The notes under the pieces: generated by a model | The model's input: the letters and a program-made list of their open reading frames with translations, nothing else | Told to the model about the DNA's origin: nothing | The model's database searches: none | Translations under genes and position numbers: made by a program | Assembly (NCBI GenBank): GCA_963707075.1 | Contig: CAVPOX010000004.1 | Location: forward strand, 1-64,000 | DNA length: 64,000 bases | Source of the DNA: CAXMQZ01 sp963707075 | Lineage (GTDB): Bacteria > Acidobacteriota > Thermoanaerobaculia > Multivoradales > JAHEKO01 | Reading direction: 5' to 3' | Shown here: positions 53,272-61,648 of the stretch, in pieces | Layout: every line of letters starts with the position of its first letter | How positions within the stretch are numbered: position 1 is the first letter of the stretch

Positions 53272-54420
53272 ATGATGATCCACTCTCGCAGCGTGCTCGC
53301 GCTGCTCGCCACCTGCCTCGTCACGACGCCCGCATCGGCGAATCTGGTCCTGAACTTCGACCTCGACAGCGATGTAATCAGTTGGGCGCCGGAGAGCCCG
53401 GCCTGGGCCAACTGGTCACCGGACGATGCGGACGGGAGTGTCGATTCGGGTTCGATCGAGATTGGCAACACCCATCCGAATGCCAGGAACGGTCTCGGCG
53501 TCACCCAGTGTCTGCCACTGGTGCCGATTCCCGGAACGGTCTATAGATTCGGCGGCAAGGCCAGGATCCCCGGGGGCCAGGACAGGACCGGCTCGGCATA
53601 TGTCGGAACCAGGTTCTATGCCGACGCCCACTGCATGGGTGCGGTTATCGGACAGCAGCCGCGAAGCAATACGTCGGTTGTGGATGTCTGGGTCGCATTG
53701 TCGCGCAGTGACCAGGAGGTTCCAGCGGGGGCGAACAGCGTCATGTTCCTGGCGTTTCCCTCGAAGGTCGAGGCTGGTGGGACGTTGATAGCCCAGTTCG
53801 ACGATCTGTTTTTCGAGATCACCATGCCGTTCGAGGATGGCTTCGAGACGGGGCACAGCTCGGCCTGGGCGTTGACCGTGCCGGCGGTGATCACCGCCGT
53901 GCCTTACGTCGACAAGGCCAAGATCCTGGGAATCAGCAGGGTCTTTTGCAAGAGCGGCTACTGCCCCTGGGTCCCACCGGAGGCGGCCCACGACGGGCTC
54001 GACCTGACGCCGACAGAGGACCTGGTCGCCTTCCAGGCCAGCTGCGAAGGTGAAGTCTTCAGTGTCGATGCCTTTCCCAATCAGATCACCGGCCTCTACC
54101 AGGTCAACGTGGGAATCGCTTGCGGCAGGGACGCCATTCACGGCGTGGTCTACGCTTTCGAGCCGGCTTCGCCAGATGCGGCCGATCGCGATCGACAGTT
54201 GGCCAACATCGCGGTCGCGGTGGGTGACCTGGTGGAACCGGGAGACTTCATCGGGAACCTGGTGCGCGCCAATCCGGGTGGTGCCCATGTTCACTACGGT
54301 GTGCTTTCGCTCGGTCCCATCGGCCAGATTTGTCCGGCACCCCTCTTCTCAGACAGTGTCTCCCAGCAACTGCTCGAGGTCGTCCACATCGACCATCCCG
54401 GCTGGGGGTTCTGCCACTGA
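53272..54420 (+). CDS. Exported M23-like peptidase with N-terminal beta-sandwich and internal FESG motif
   Basis: A 382-residue protein with a signal peptide (MMIHSRSVLALLATCLVTTPASA). Residues about 25-183 are a carbohydrate-binding-like beta-sandwich (NLVLNFDLDSDVISWAPESPAWANW). Residues 188-204 are EDGFETGHSSAWALTVP, the motif seen elsewhere here, placed exactly at the domain junction. The C-terminal ~175 residues resemble a LytM/M23 domain: AAHDGLDLTP (HxGxD-like) and GGAHVHYGV (HxH), with IGNLVRANPG before it. Some features of canonical M23 are weak, so endopeptidase activity is inferred. If active, it would cut peptidoglycan peptides. Confidence 0.78.
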   Translation: MMIHSRSVLALLATCLVTTPASANLVLNFDLDSDVISWAPESPAWANWSPDDADGSVDSGSIEIGNTHPNARNGLGVTQCLPLVPIPGTVYRFGGKARIPGGQDRTGSAYVGTRFYADAHCMGAVIGQQPRSNTSVVDVWVALSRSDQEVPAGANSVMFLAFPSKVEAGGTLIAQFDDLFFEITMPFEDGFETGHSSAWALTVPAVITAVPYVDKAKILGISRVFCKSGYCPWVPPEAAHDGLDLTPTEDLVAFQASCEGEVFSVDAFPNQITGLYQVNVGIACGRDAIHGVVYAFEPASPDAADRDRQLANIAVAVGDLVEPGDFIGNLVRANPGGAHVHYGVLSLGPIGQICPAPLFSDSVSQQLLEVVHIDHPGWGFCH

Positions 54421-54551
54421 GCGGTGTTCTTTGTCATCAGATCGATGTGGCTGGCTCGAAGGTCGGCCGCCTCGAGGGAAGCCACAGGCGACTTCATGCC
54501 CAGCCGTCCCGGAGCGGCGGCCCTCTGTGCCCGCCGGTTTCGGTATACCGG

Positions 54552-55643
54552 CTACGGTACTTGCAGGCTGAGGGTCAGGTTCAGATAGACGTCGTCATCG
54601 GGTCTGATGCCCTCGTCATTCTTGTCATAGGTGACGTATTTGACGTTGGGCATGATGTCGACGTACTTGTGTAGCTTGATATCGATGCCGCCGAACAGGG
54701 CCGTAGCCCGAGCTGTAGGATCGAAGGGTATGTAGTCGATACCGTTGCCTTTGACGCTCGGGTCCAGCAGGTAGTCGATGCGACCGACAAGATCCCAGTG
54801 CCGTTTGCCGAAAGTACGCACGTAGTAGGCCGAGGCCACACGGAGCCTCTCGGCTGGATTGTTGTCCCAGTCTCTTTGAAAGTACTGCAGGCCCGCGTAG
54901 CTGGACTCGCCGTTCCAGCCACCAAACAGCTGGTAGGACCAGGCACTGTCTTCGTTTTCGTCCTCGCTCTCATCGAGGTAATCCATGTACACGTCGACGA
55001 AGAACTGACGGCCTTCGGGCATGTAGGTGAAGGCGAGCTGCCCTTTCCTGACGTCGTCGGTCTCGAAGCCCAGGTCGCTGCCCTGGCCGAATACCGCGCG
55101 GTAGTAGAAAGCACCATCGGGGATGAGGGGGCCACTGGCTCGCAGCCCGTCCATGCGACTCGGGGTCCCCTGGATGTCCATGGGCGTCTTTTCGAACCAG
55201 CGGTAGCCCCAATGCGATTCCACCGAGCTGAAGGTGAGGGTCGGGGCACGACCGATCCAGATTCGGTGATCGCCCGGTCGAAACTGCACGTAGGCGTCTT
55301 TCAGAGTCGACTTGTAGTCGGTGGAGAAGTCATCGAGCTGGTTGACCTCCAGCCGCAACCTGATCACGGTGTCCCCGAGGCCGAAGTTGGCAAAATCCGT
55401 GGTCACATAGATCCGACGCGTCCACCAGCCCGACTCACCATCGAAATCCTCCAGGTGATTGCCCTGAATGGAAAAAGCGTCGCCAAACAGCAGCGCCGAG
55501 ACCTTGAAGTGGTCGTCCCCTAGATCGATGGGCTGCAGTTCCTCCATTGCGGGTTCGAAGTCCTGCGCCTTGCCGCCCGCCGCGATCGCAATTGAAAGGA
55601 GCAAGAGTGCGGAAGCGGTGAGAAGATGGCGTCGTTTCGGCAC
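54552..55643 (-). CDS. Outer-membrane porin-like protein
   Basis: A 363-residue protein with a signal peptide (LTASALLLLSIAIAAGGKA). The rest alternates long amphipathic strands with Asp/Gly-rich turns (TVIRLRLEVNQLDD, DAYVQFRPGDHRIWIGRAPTLTF, RQFFVDVYMDYLDESEDENED, YYVRTFGKRHWDLVGRIDYLL), as in phosphate-selective porins and alginate-export-type barrels; about 16 strands. It ends YLNLTLSLQVP. Substrate unknown. It lies downstream of DUF3604 on the same strand with the perfect palindrome between them. Confidence 0.75.
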   Translation of the reverse strand: MPKRRHLLTASALLLLSIAIAAGGKAQDFEPAMEELQPIDLGDDHFKVSALLFGDAFSIQGNHLEDFDGESGWWTRRIYVTTDFANFGLGDTVIRLRLEVNQLDDFSTDYKSTLKDAYVQFRPGDHRIWIGRAPTLTFSSVESHWGYRWFEKTPMDIQGTPSRMDGLRASGPLIPDGAFYYRAVFGQGSDLGFETDDVRKGQLAFTYMPEGRQFFVDVYMDYLDESEDENEDSAWSYQLFGGWNGESSYAGLQYFQRDWDNNPAERLRVASAYYVRTFGKRHWDLVGRIDYLLDPSVKGNGIDYIPFDPTARATALFGGIDIKLHKYVDIMPNVKYVTYDKNDEGIRPDDDVYLNLTLSLQVP

Positions 55644-55724
55644 AGTCGGTTCTCTAACCTGGTTCGACGACGAACTCTATCCTGTCCAGCCTTTGAGGAT
55701 GCCTGCAAGACGGGGGATACAGCT

Positions 55725-55763
55725 GGTGACAGGATACTTTCTTGAAGAAAGTATCCTGTCACC
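55725..55763. repeat. Perfect 39-bp palindrome, REP-like
   Basis: Two 19-bp arms, GGTGACAGGATACTTTCTT and its reverse complement, flank one central base. It lies between the porin and DUF3604 genes. An 18-base match to one arm recurs at 12612-12629. This resembles repetitive extragenic palindromes mobilised by REP-associated tyrosine transposases; no transposase is present in the window. Confidence 0.75.
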
Positions 55764-55770
55764 CGTAGCG

Positions 55771-57663
55771 TTAAGGCGTGTACCAGATCGGCGACGTGTA
55801 GGCGCGTTCCTGAGTGGTCATCGGCACCTCGTCCGACATGGTGATGTCGAAGCGCTTGGCCTCGTAGGCGGTCCAGCGCGGCGTGGGAATTTCGATGACC
55901 CGGGCGTAGTAGAAGGCGGCCTCGTTCGGGTCGAAGTCCGGGTCTTCCCAGACCGCGATGAGCTCGGGTGAGCCGATCGAGTTGGTCCACGTTGCGTTCG
56001 CGACATCGACCGTGTTGCCCACTGCAGGCAGCTTGCCGTCGGCGCCAGTTCTGCGGTCGCCACTCCAGGCGACGTCGTAGACCTTTTCGTGCACCTCCCC
56101 CGCGCTGTCGATCCAGCCCTTGATGATCTGGACGCGATCGAGGTTGCCGCTGTAGGGATCCTTCATGGCGGCGACGAGGAAATTCGGCGCCCCACCAGAT
56201 CCCTTCCGAAGATCCCCACCCATCGGCACACCCTTCTCATAGCCGATGCCTGCGGGAAGGCGAGAGCTGGCATCGCCCGCCTCGAAATCCCACCCACCGA
56301 AGAAACGGACCAGCATGCGGGAACCGGTCGTAGCGTAGACCTCCTTGCGCACCATGGCGTCGAAGATGGCCTCGCGGGTGTTCTCCTTCGCCCAGACGCC
56401 TGCGTATCCGGAGGCTGCCTGCATCCAGCCATAGACATTGAATTTCGGGTCCGGCGCCTCGATCACCAGGTGCTCCCACCGATGGGGCTCGGGCTCGACG
56501 CCGGAGTGCTTGCCGAAGAAGTTGTTCTCTTCAACGGCCGTCATGGCGGTGTGAGAGTCGGTGCTGCCGATCATGCCGACCTTGAATGGGTTGATTCCGA
56601 GCTTCTCGTCGAGAATCAAACCGGTCTTGAGCGCCTCACGAGCGTACTCCCAGCGCAGCATGTCCTTGGTCTTGGCCTCGGTGCCGTTCAGGTTGGAGGC
56701 ATCCCAGGTTTCGTAGTCGGCGAACTCGTCGTCCGGCGACAGGAACGGATGGGCCTCGCCATCACCCTTGATCTGGGTGACCTCGATCAGCGGCTCGATC
56801 GAGGCGCGCAGTTTGGCGAGCTCCTGGGTGAGCGGCTGGCCATCGTTGGTCTTCATGTTGAACAGCAGGCCGTTGCTGAGGTTGCCATTGTGCGGGATGG
56901 CGAGAATGTCGGCACCTGTTCTCATCTCGAAATCATCCAGAAAGGCCCACAGATCTTCCGGGTTCTGGCTGTCGAATTGCGAGTAGGGCACCATCTGATT
57001 CGCGGCGCTGGCATCGCCACGGAAGATCACGTTGCGGTGCTGGTTGTAGCCACCTCTGGCGGTCCATTCGTACCCGATCAACGCCGTGAAACGGCCAGGC
57101 TCGTTGTACCTGTCCGCCAGGGCCGTGTAGGCGTGCCAGGCATTCTTGACTGCCTTGTCACTCTTGATGGGAGGATCCGGTTGGGACAACGAAGCGACGA
57201 TCTCCATGGCCACCGCGAACGTCGTGTCGGGGTCCCCACTTGTGAGCCCGTCGAACCAGCGCTTGCCGATTTCGGTGCCCAGGATCTCGGGATCTCCCTT
57301 GAGGAGCTGGGGCATCAGCCCGTACATCTCGGAATGGTCCGAGATCACGAGCCAGTCCAGCGGTCGCGAGAGCTTCGCATGCAGTCCGTGGGTCGTGACA
57401 ATCTCCTCACCCCGGGCAAATCGGAAGGCGTCCTCTTGTCCGACCGTGCACATCGTGCCGGCATCGACCGAGACCGCGGTGTGCAGATGGGTATCACCCC
57501 AGTAGACGTTCGTCGGGTACTCGCGGCCGGCGTAGGGGGAGTACTCGGTCTTGTCGTGGGCTCCTGCGACGGCATCTTTGCTGGGCGTGTACTCCTGCGC
57601 CAGGGCTGGGACGGTCGCAATTCCGAGCACAAGCACGGTCAGGATCATGGCGAATCGCTTCAT
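55771..57663 (-). CDS. DUF3604-domain exported protein
   Basis: A 630-residue protein with a signal peptide (MILTVLVLGIATVPALA). It covers the whole DUF3604 family. The N-terminal half is PHP-like, with metal-binding motifs NVYWGDTHLHTAVSVDAG and DWLVISDHSEMYG, later IPHNGNLSNG and GSTDSHTAMTAVEEN. AAGGAG lies 5 bases before the ATG. The function is unproven; PHP-type folds suggest a metal-dependent hydrolase. It is upstream of the porin gene on the same strand, separated by the palindrome. Confidence 0.88.
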   Translation of the reverse strand: MKRFAMILTVLVLGIATVPALAQEYTPSKDAVAGAHDKTEYSPYAGREYPTNVYWGDTHLHTAVSVDAGTMCTVGQEDAFRFARGEEIVTTHGLHAKLSRPLDWLVISDHSEMYGLMPQLLKGDPEILGTEIGKRWFDGLTSGDPDTTFAVAMEIVASLSQPDPPIKSDKAVKNAWHAYTALADRYNEPGRFTALIGYEWTARGGYNQHRNVIFRGDASAANQMVPYSQFDSQNPEDLWAFLDDFEMRTGADILAIPHNGNLSNGLLFNMKTNDGQPLTQELAKLRASIEPLIEVTQIKGDGEAHPFLSPDDEFADYETWDASNLNGTEAKTKDMLRWEYAREALKTGLILDEKLGINPFKVGMIGSTDSHTAMTAVEENNFFGKHSGVEPEPHRWEHLVIEAPDPKFNVYGWMQAASGYAGVWAKENTREAIFDAMVRKEVYATTGSRMLVRFFGGWDFEAGDASSRLPAGIGYEKGVPMGGDLRKGSGGAPNFLVAAMKDPYSGNLDRVQIIKGWIDSAGEVHEKVYDVAWSGDRRTGADGKLPAVGNTVDVANATWTNSIGSPELIAVWEDPDFDPNEAAFYYARVIEIPTPRWTAYEAKRFDITMSDEVPMTTQERAYTSPIWYTP

Positions 57664-57959
57664 AGCTACTCCTTCTCTCTGTCTACTTGATCAGCATCGA
57701 CAGCATATCTGAACAACCTATGGGAGGTCACAGGAGACTACGGCAGTGCGAGACGCACTATACACAAATCGCAAACGTGACGGGAGTTTGGGCTTGCCGC
57801 AGGGTTTGCGGCGTCTGCCCCAGCGAAACCCTGCGTCGCCAACAACTTCCCGCGAACGAAGGGGAGCGAATAGTTCCCTCCGGGCGCCGCCCTGAACTCA
57901 CCCCACAACTCAACACCTCGCACCTCGGAACAGCGAGTTCCTACTCAGCGGGACTGTTG
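57664..57959. other. 296-base intergenic region between DUF3604 and citrate synthase
   Basis: No convincing gene. It holds the DUF3604 leader and an inverted repeat at 57745-57759 (AGTGCG, 3 bases, CGCACT). A 61-codon reverse-strand frame (57738-57923) is noted but unsupported. Confidence 0.35.
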
Positions 57960-59285
57960 CTAGACGGGAGCGAGTTCCGGCTTCCTCTCCTTTCGGTCAG
58001 CGGTCTTTTCGCTCCGCAGATGCAGGGGAACGAAGGGACGCTCGGTTGCCCCCATGTAGATCTGCCGTGGTCGTGCAATACGACCTTGTGGGTCCATCCG
58101 CATCTCCTTGAACTGGCTGATCCAGCCGGGTAGACGTCCAAGGGCGAACATGACGGTGAACATGTCGGTCGGGATACCCATTGCCCGGTACAGGATGCCG
58201 CTGTAGAAATCGACATTGGGATAGAGCTTGCGCTCGACGAAGAATCCATCTTCGAGCGCCACCGTTTCCAGATTCTTGGCGATTTCGAGCAGCGGATCAT
58301 CGATTCCCAACTCTCCCAGCACTTCATCAGCGGCCGTCTTGAGAATCTTGGCACGTGGGTCGAAGTTCTTGTAGACCCGGTGGCCGAAACCCATGAGCCT
58401 GAACGGGTCTTCCTTGTCCTTGGCTCGGTTGACATACTTGCGGTAATCCATCCCGTCGTCGCGAATCATCCGCAGCATTTCGATGACCTTCTGGTTGGCG
58501 CCGCCGTGGAGGGGGCCCCACAAAGCGCATATGCCGGCGGATACTGCGGCGAACAGGCTCGACTGACTGCTGCCCACCATCCGCACGCTGGAGGTGCTGC
58601 AGTTCTGCTCGTGATCGGCATGCAGGATGAGCAGGAGGTTCAAGGCCCGGTCGAGAACTGACGGCACCACGTACGGTTCTGCCGGGACGGCAAACATCAT
58701 GTGCAGGAAGTTCTGGGTGTAGGACAGGTCATTTCGCGGGTAGATGAAGGGTTGCCCTACGGATTTCTTGTAGGAGAAAGCCGCGATGGTCTTGGCCTTG
58801 GCGAGAAGACGGATGATGTTGAGATCAAGCTCTTCGTCACTCGCCGCCCTGGGGTAGTACGCGGACATGGAAGCCACCATGGCGGAAAGCACCATCATCG
58901 GGTGGGCAGATGGCGGGAAGTCCTGGAAGAAGTCCTTCATCGCCTCGTGGATCAGACTGTGGTGAGTCAGGTTGTCGTTGAACTCGCTCAGCTCCTCCTG
59001 GGTCGGCAAATGCCCATAGATCAGGAGATAGCAGACATCCTCGAATGATGCTGATTGGGCTATCTGCTCGATGGGGTACCCTCGGTAGCGGAGTATGCCC
59101 TTCTCGCCATCGATGAAGGTGATCGTGCTGGTACACGACCCGGTGTTGCCGTAGCCCGGGTCGAGGGCCACTGCCCCGGTCTTCGTTCTCAAAGTCGTGA
59201 AGTCGATTCCGACTTCGCCTTCAGTTCCCTCGAGGACAGGAAAGCTGTACTCCTGCCCAGCGAGAGTCAGCGTCGCCGATTTCAT
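57960..59285 (-). CDS. gltA: Citrate synthase
   Basis: A 441-residue type II-like citrate synthase that condenses acetyl-CoA and oxaloacetate. Conserved segments: GILRYRGYPIEQIAQSASFEDVCYLLIYGHLPT, catalytic His in HADHEQNCSTSSVRMVGSS, His and Asp in FGHRVYKNFDPRAK, and the final regulatory-type tail. The start at 59285 has AGGAGGAG about 8 bases upstream; an in-frame Met 7 codons earlier is less likely. It lies divergent from a MarR regulator whose downstream operon encodes a 2-oxoacid:ferredoxin oxidoreductase, a TCA-cycle neighbourhood. Co-regulation by that MarR is plausible. Confidence 0.96.
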   Translation of the reverse strand: MKSATLTLAGQEYSFPVLEGTEGEVGIDFTTLRTKTGAVALDPGYGNTGSCTSTITFIDGEKGILRYRGYPIEQIAQSASFEDVCYLLIYGHLPTQEELSEFNDNLTHHSLIHEAMKDFFQDFPPSAHPMMVLSAMVASMSAYYPRAASDEELDLNIIRLLAKAKTIAAFSYKKSVGQPFIYPRNDLSYTQNFLHMMFAVPAEPYVVPSVLDRALNLLLILHADHEQNCSTSSVRMVGSSQSSLFAAVSAGICALWGPLHGGANQKVIEMLRMIRDDGMDYRKYVNRAKDKEDPFRLMGFGHRVYKNFDPRAKILKTAADEVLGELGIDDPLLEIAKNLETVALEDGFFVERKLYPNVDFYSGILYRAMGIPTDMFTVMFALGRLPGWISQFKEMRMDPQGRIARPRQIYMGATERPFVPLHLRSEKTADRKERKPELAPV

Positions 59286-59407
59286 GGCTGACTCCTCCTC
59301 TTCCATTTGGTTTGTCCCGTGGCGGTTCAGGGTCGCTCACTGCGAACGACCCCACCTCATTTGATCATAGAGCAAGTCTGCAGGCCTGACACCCCCCGAA
59401 AGTCGAG

Positions 59408-59470
59408 TTGGCACCCGGCCGAATCTGGTTTAGAATGGTTAACACAGTTTATAACTAACGAGGTTAACCA
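59408..59470 (+). promoter_or_regulatory. Promoter and operator-like inverted repeat for the marR-type gene
   Basis: TTGGCA (59408-59413) and TAGAAT (59431-59436) are 17 bases apart, a good sigma70-like promoter. Directly downstream, TGGTTAAC (59436-59443) and GTTAACCA (59463-59470) form a perfect inverted repeat that begins in the -10 and ends at the ATG, the classical place for an autorepressing MarR operator. Confidence 0.6.
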
Positions 59471-59471
59471 G

Positions 59472-60095
59472 ATGGCAGAAGTGCCGGGTCTTGAAACGCC
59501 GTTGTTGGACGGAGGTGTGGAAGACTCCGTAGACCGACAAGACCTGTTCAACCTGCTGCGATACGCTCACGTTTTCTCGGCAGTCGTCCAGGAGATTCTC
59601 GAGCTCAAGCTCCTGCGCGAAGTCAGCCCTGATCCGCTATCTCTTCCGCAGTTCCACCTCCTCAAGCTGATCTCGCTCAACGGGCAGCACCAGGTAGGTC
59701 AGGTGGCGGACTTTCTGGGGGTCAGTGCACCGGCCGCCAGCAAGAACATCGACAAGTTAGAACGCCTGGGTCTCGTGGCCCGCGAGCACTCCAAAGGGGA
59801 CCGACGAGCAATACTGCTGGCTTCGAGCCGCAAAGGTCGTCGACTTGTCGAAAAGTACGAAGACTTGAAGCAGCGACGATTGATGCCTGTGCTGGACTCC
59901 TTCAGTTCGACAGACCTGCGTCAGTTGACCCGCCTATTGGAGCGCTTCTCGGTGGCTCTGATCGACGCGGAGCAAGCGGGCGATGGTCTGTGTTTTCGCT
60001 GTTCAGCGTATTTCGACGATGACTGTCCCGTTTCCCACTTTCACGACAACTGCCCGTACCAGAAGGTGCAGGAACAAAGGGTGGGTTCGGGATGA
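59472..60095 (+). CDS. MarR-family transcriptional regulator with C-terminal four-cysteine motif
   Basis: A 207-residue regulator. The start at 59472 has GAGG about 8 bases upstream. The winged helix (about 65-135) reads SLPQFHLLKLISLNGQHQVGQVADFLGVSAPAASKNIDKLERLGLVAREHSKGDRRAILLASSRKG, typical of MarR. Unlike most family members it carries a C-terminal tail, CFRCSAYFDDDCPVSHFHDNCPY, with C-x2-C-x7-C-x8-C, a possible iron-sulfur or zinc site. Placed between citrate synthase and a ferredoxin-dependent oxidoreductase operon, it may sense redox or iron-sulfur status. Confidence 0.88.
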   Translation: MAEVPGLETPLLDGGVEDSVDRQDLFNLLRYAHVFSAVVQEILELKLLREVSPDPLSLPQFHLLKLISLNGQHQVGQVADFLGVSAPAASKNIDKLERLGLVAREHSKGDRRAILLASSRKGRRLVEKYEDLKQRRLMPVLDSFSSTDLRQLTRLLERFSVALIDAEQAGDGLCFRCSAYFDDDCPVSHFHDNCPYQKVQEQRVGSG

Positions 60096-60194
60096 CCAAG
60101 GAGGCATGACTGGGGATTGACGATTCTGATCTGACCCCGACATGAAACACTAGCCGTGGGCCTGGGCAGGGTCACCACTCCCGGATGGAGGGCG

Positions 60195-60494
60195 ATGAAA
60201 TACTGGCGCCAACCTCTCGACTGGGGGCAAGTCCATACAGCGCGTGGCGATGTCATTGTCGTTGCCGACCGTTGCAAGGGCTGCGGCTTCTGCGTCGAGT
60301 ACTGTCCGAAGGACGTGCTCGTCCTCTCCGCATCGTTCAATCGTAAGGGCTACCATCCGCCCGAAGTCGTTTCGCATGGGGAATGTGTCAACTGCAACCT
60401 GTGCGAAATGATCTGTCCTGAATTCGCGATCTTTAGCGTCGCTTCGTCTCCGGCGATCGAAGAGTCGACGCGGTCGAGGGAGGTATTGCCGTGA
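60195..60494 (+). CDS. Two-cluster ferredoxin (2-oxoacid:ferredoxin oxidoreductase delta-type subunit)
   Basis: A 99-residue protein with two [4Fe-4S] motifs: CKGCGFCVEYCPKD and CVNCNLCEMICPEFAI. The start at 60195 (MKYWRQPLDWGQVHTARGD) has GGAGG 3 bases upstream; the frame opens earlier at 60156. It overlaps the alpha-subunit gene by 4 bases (GTGA), so it is translated with it and most likely passes electrons from the oxidoreductase to the flavoprotein encoded downstream. Confidence 0.88.
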   Translation: MKYWRQPLDWGQVHTARGDVIVVADRCKGCGFCVEYCPKDVLVLSASFNRKGYHPPEVVSHGECVNCNLCEMICPEFAIFSVASSPAIEESTRSREVLP

Positions 60495-61648
60495 AAACGG
60501 ATCCCGCCGGCGTCCTTACGGGCGCCCATTTTCTGGACGGAGACTATGCGTGTGGCGAAGGCGCGATGGCCGCCGGTTGTCGATTTGTCGCGGGTTATCC
60601 CATCACTCCCTCGACCGAAGTCGTGGAACGAATCAGTCGGAGATTTCCCACCATGGGGGGAACCTTCATACAAATGGAGGATGAACTGGCCAGCATGGCC
60701 GCGGTCGTGGGGGCTTCGTGGACCGGGACCAAGTGCATGACGGTGACCAGTGGTCCGGGCTTCAGCCTGATGATGGAGAACATCGGACTGGCAGTGATGA
60801 TGGAGACCCCTTGCGTGGTGGTCAACGTCCAGCGTGGTGGTCCCTCGACGGGATTGCCGACCATGGTTGGCCAAGCCGATGTCATGCAGGCCCGGTGGGG
60901 GTCGCACGGCGACTACGAGATCATCGCGCTCTGTCCACAGTCGCCGCAGGAGGCCTTCGACCTGACCATCGAAGCGTTCAACCTCTCCGAAACCTATCGA
61001 GTCCCAGTCTTCCTGTTGATGGATGAGTGTGTCGGTCACATGACAGAGAAGGTCGTTATCCCGGCAGCGGAGCAAATCGAGGTCGTCGCCCGAACGATCA
61101 CCGACAAACCGCCGACCGAGTACTTGCCCTACGAGATCAATGGGAGACCGGTACCGGACTTTGCGCGGGCAGGAGACGGCTACCGGTTTCACAGCACTGG
61201 CCTGACACATGACGAACGCGGATATCCGGAGATGAGCAGCGAGCGCCAGGAAATCTGTGTGCGGCGGCTGCTGGACAAGATCCTCGACAATGTGGACGAG
61301 ATCATCCGCTACGAGAGTGAGCAACTGGAGGGTGCGGAGGTCGCCGTTATCGCCTATGGAATCACCGCCAGGGTGGCGCGGATGGCCGTGCAGGAAGCTC
61401 GCCAACGGGGAATCAAGGTCGGATTCCTGCGCCTCATCACTGTGTGGCCCTTCCCTGAGAAGCAAATCCGCGCGCTCGCCGCCAGGGTGACTGGCTTGGT
61501 GGTGCCGGAGATCAACTACGGGCAGATGGTCCTCGAAGTGGAGCGCTGTGCGGCCGGAAAGGCCGTGACTCTGTCGGTGCCCCACGGCGGGGGCAGCGTT
61601 CATGATCCGAAGGTCATTCTCCAGGCGATCGAGGAGGTGCTGCGATGA
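60491..61648 (+). CDS. korA: 2-oxoacid:ferredoxin oxidoreductase alpha subunit (KorA-like)
   Basis: A 385-residue subunit. Characteristic: GDYACGEGAMAAGCRFVAGYPITPSTEVVERI, FIQMEDELASMAAVVGASW, TVTSGPGFSLMMENIGLAVMMETPCVVVNVQRGGPSTGLPT and the C-terminal transketolase-C-like domain (GAEVAVIAYGITARVARMAV). It acts with beta and gamma subunits to decarboxylate (or, in reverse, form) a 2-oxoacid, most likely 2-oxoglutarate given its similarity to KorA and the citrate synthase nearby. GTG start, overlapping the ferredoxin gene. Confidence 0.92.
   Translation: MKTDPAGVLTGAHFLDGDYACGEGAMAAGCRFVAGYPITPSTEVVERISRRFPTMGGTFIQMEDELASMAAVVGASWTGTKCMTVTSGPGFSLMMENIGLAVMMETPCVVVNVQRGGPSTGLPTMVGQADVMQARWGSHGDYEIIALCPQSPQEAFDLTIEAFNLSETYRVPVFLLMDECVGHMTEKVVIPAAEQIEVVARTITDKPPTEYLPYEINGRPVPDFARAGDGYRFHSTGLTHDERGYPEMSSERQEICVRRLLDKILDNVDEIIRYESEQLEGAEVAVIAYGITARVARMAVQEARQRGIKVGFLRLITVWPFPEKQIRALAARVTGLVVPEINYGQMVLEVERCAAGKAVTLSVPHGGGSVHDPKVILQAIEEVLR

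Noticed and set aside
56089..57690. Forward open frame of 533 codons opposite DUF3604
   Set aside because: DUF3604 motifs are on the reverse strand; the forward product is Arg/Gly-rich and unlike any protein.
57738..57923. 61-codon reverse frame between DUF3604 and citrate synthase
   Set aside because: No ribosome site or family pattern; likely chance.
60100..60120. Strong Shine-Dalgarno (AAGGAGG) followed by a four-codon ATG frame after the MarR gene
   Set aside because: Too short to support as a gene; may be a chance element or leader remnant.
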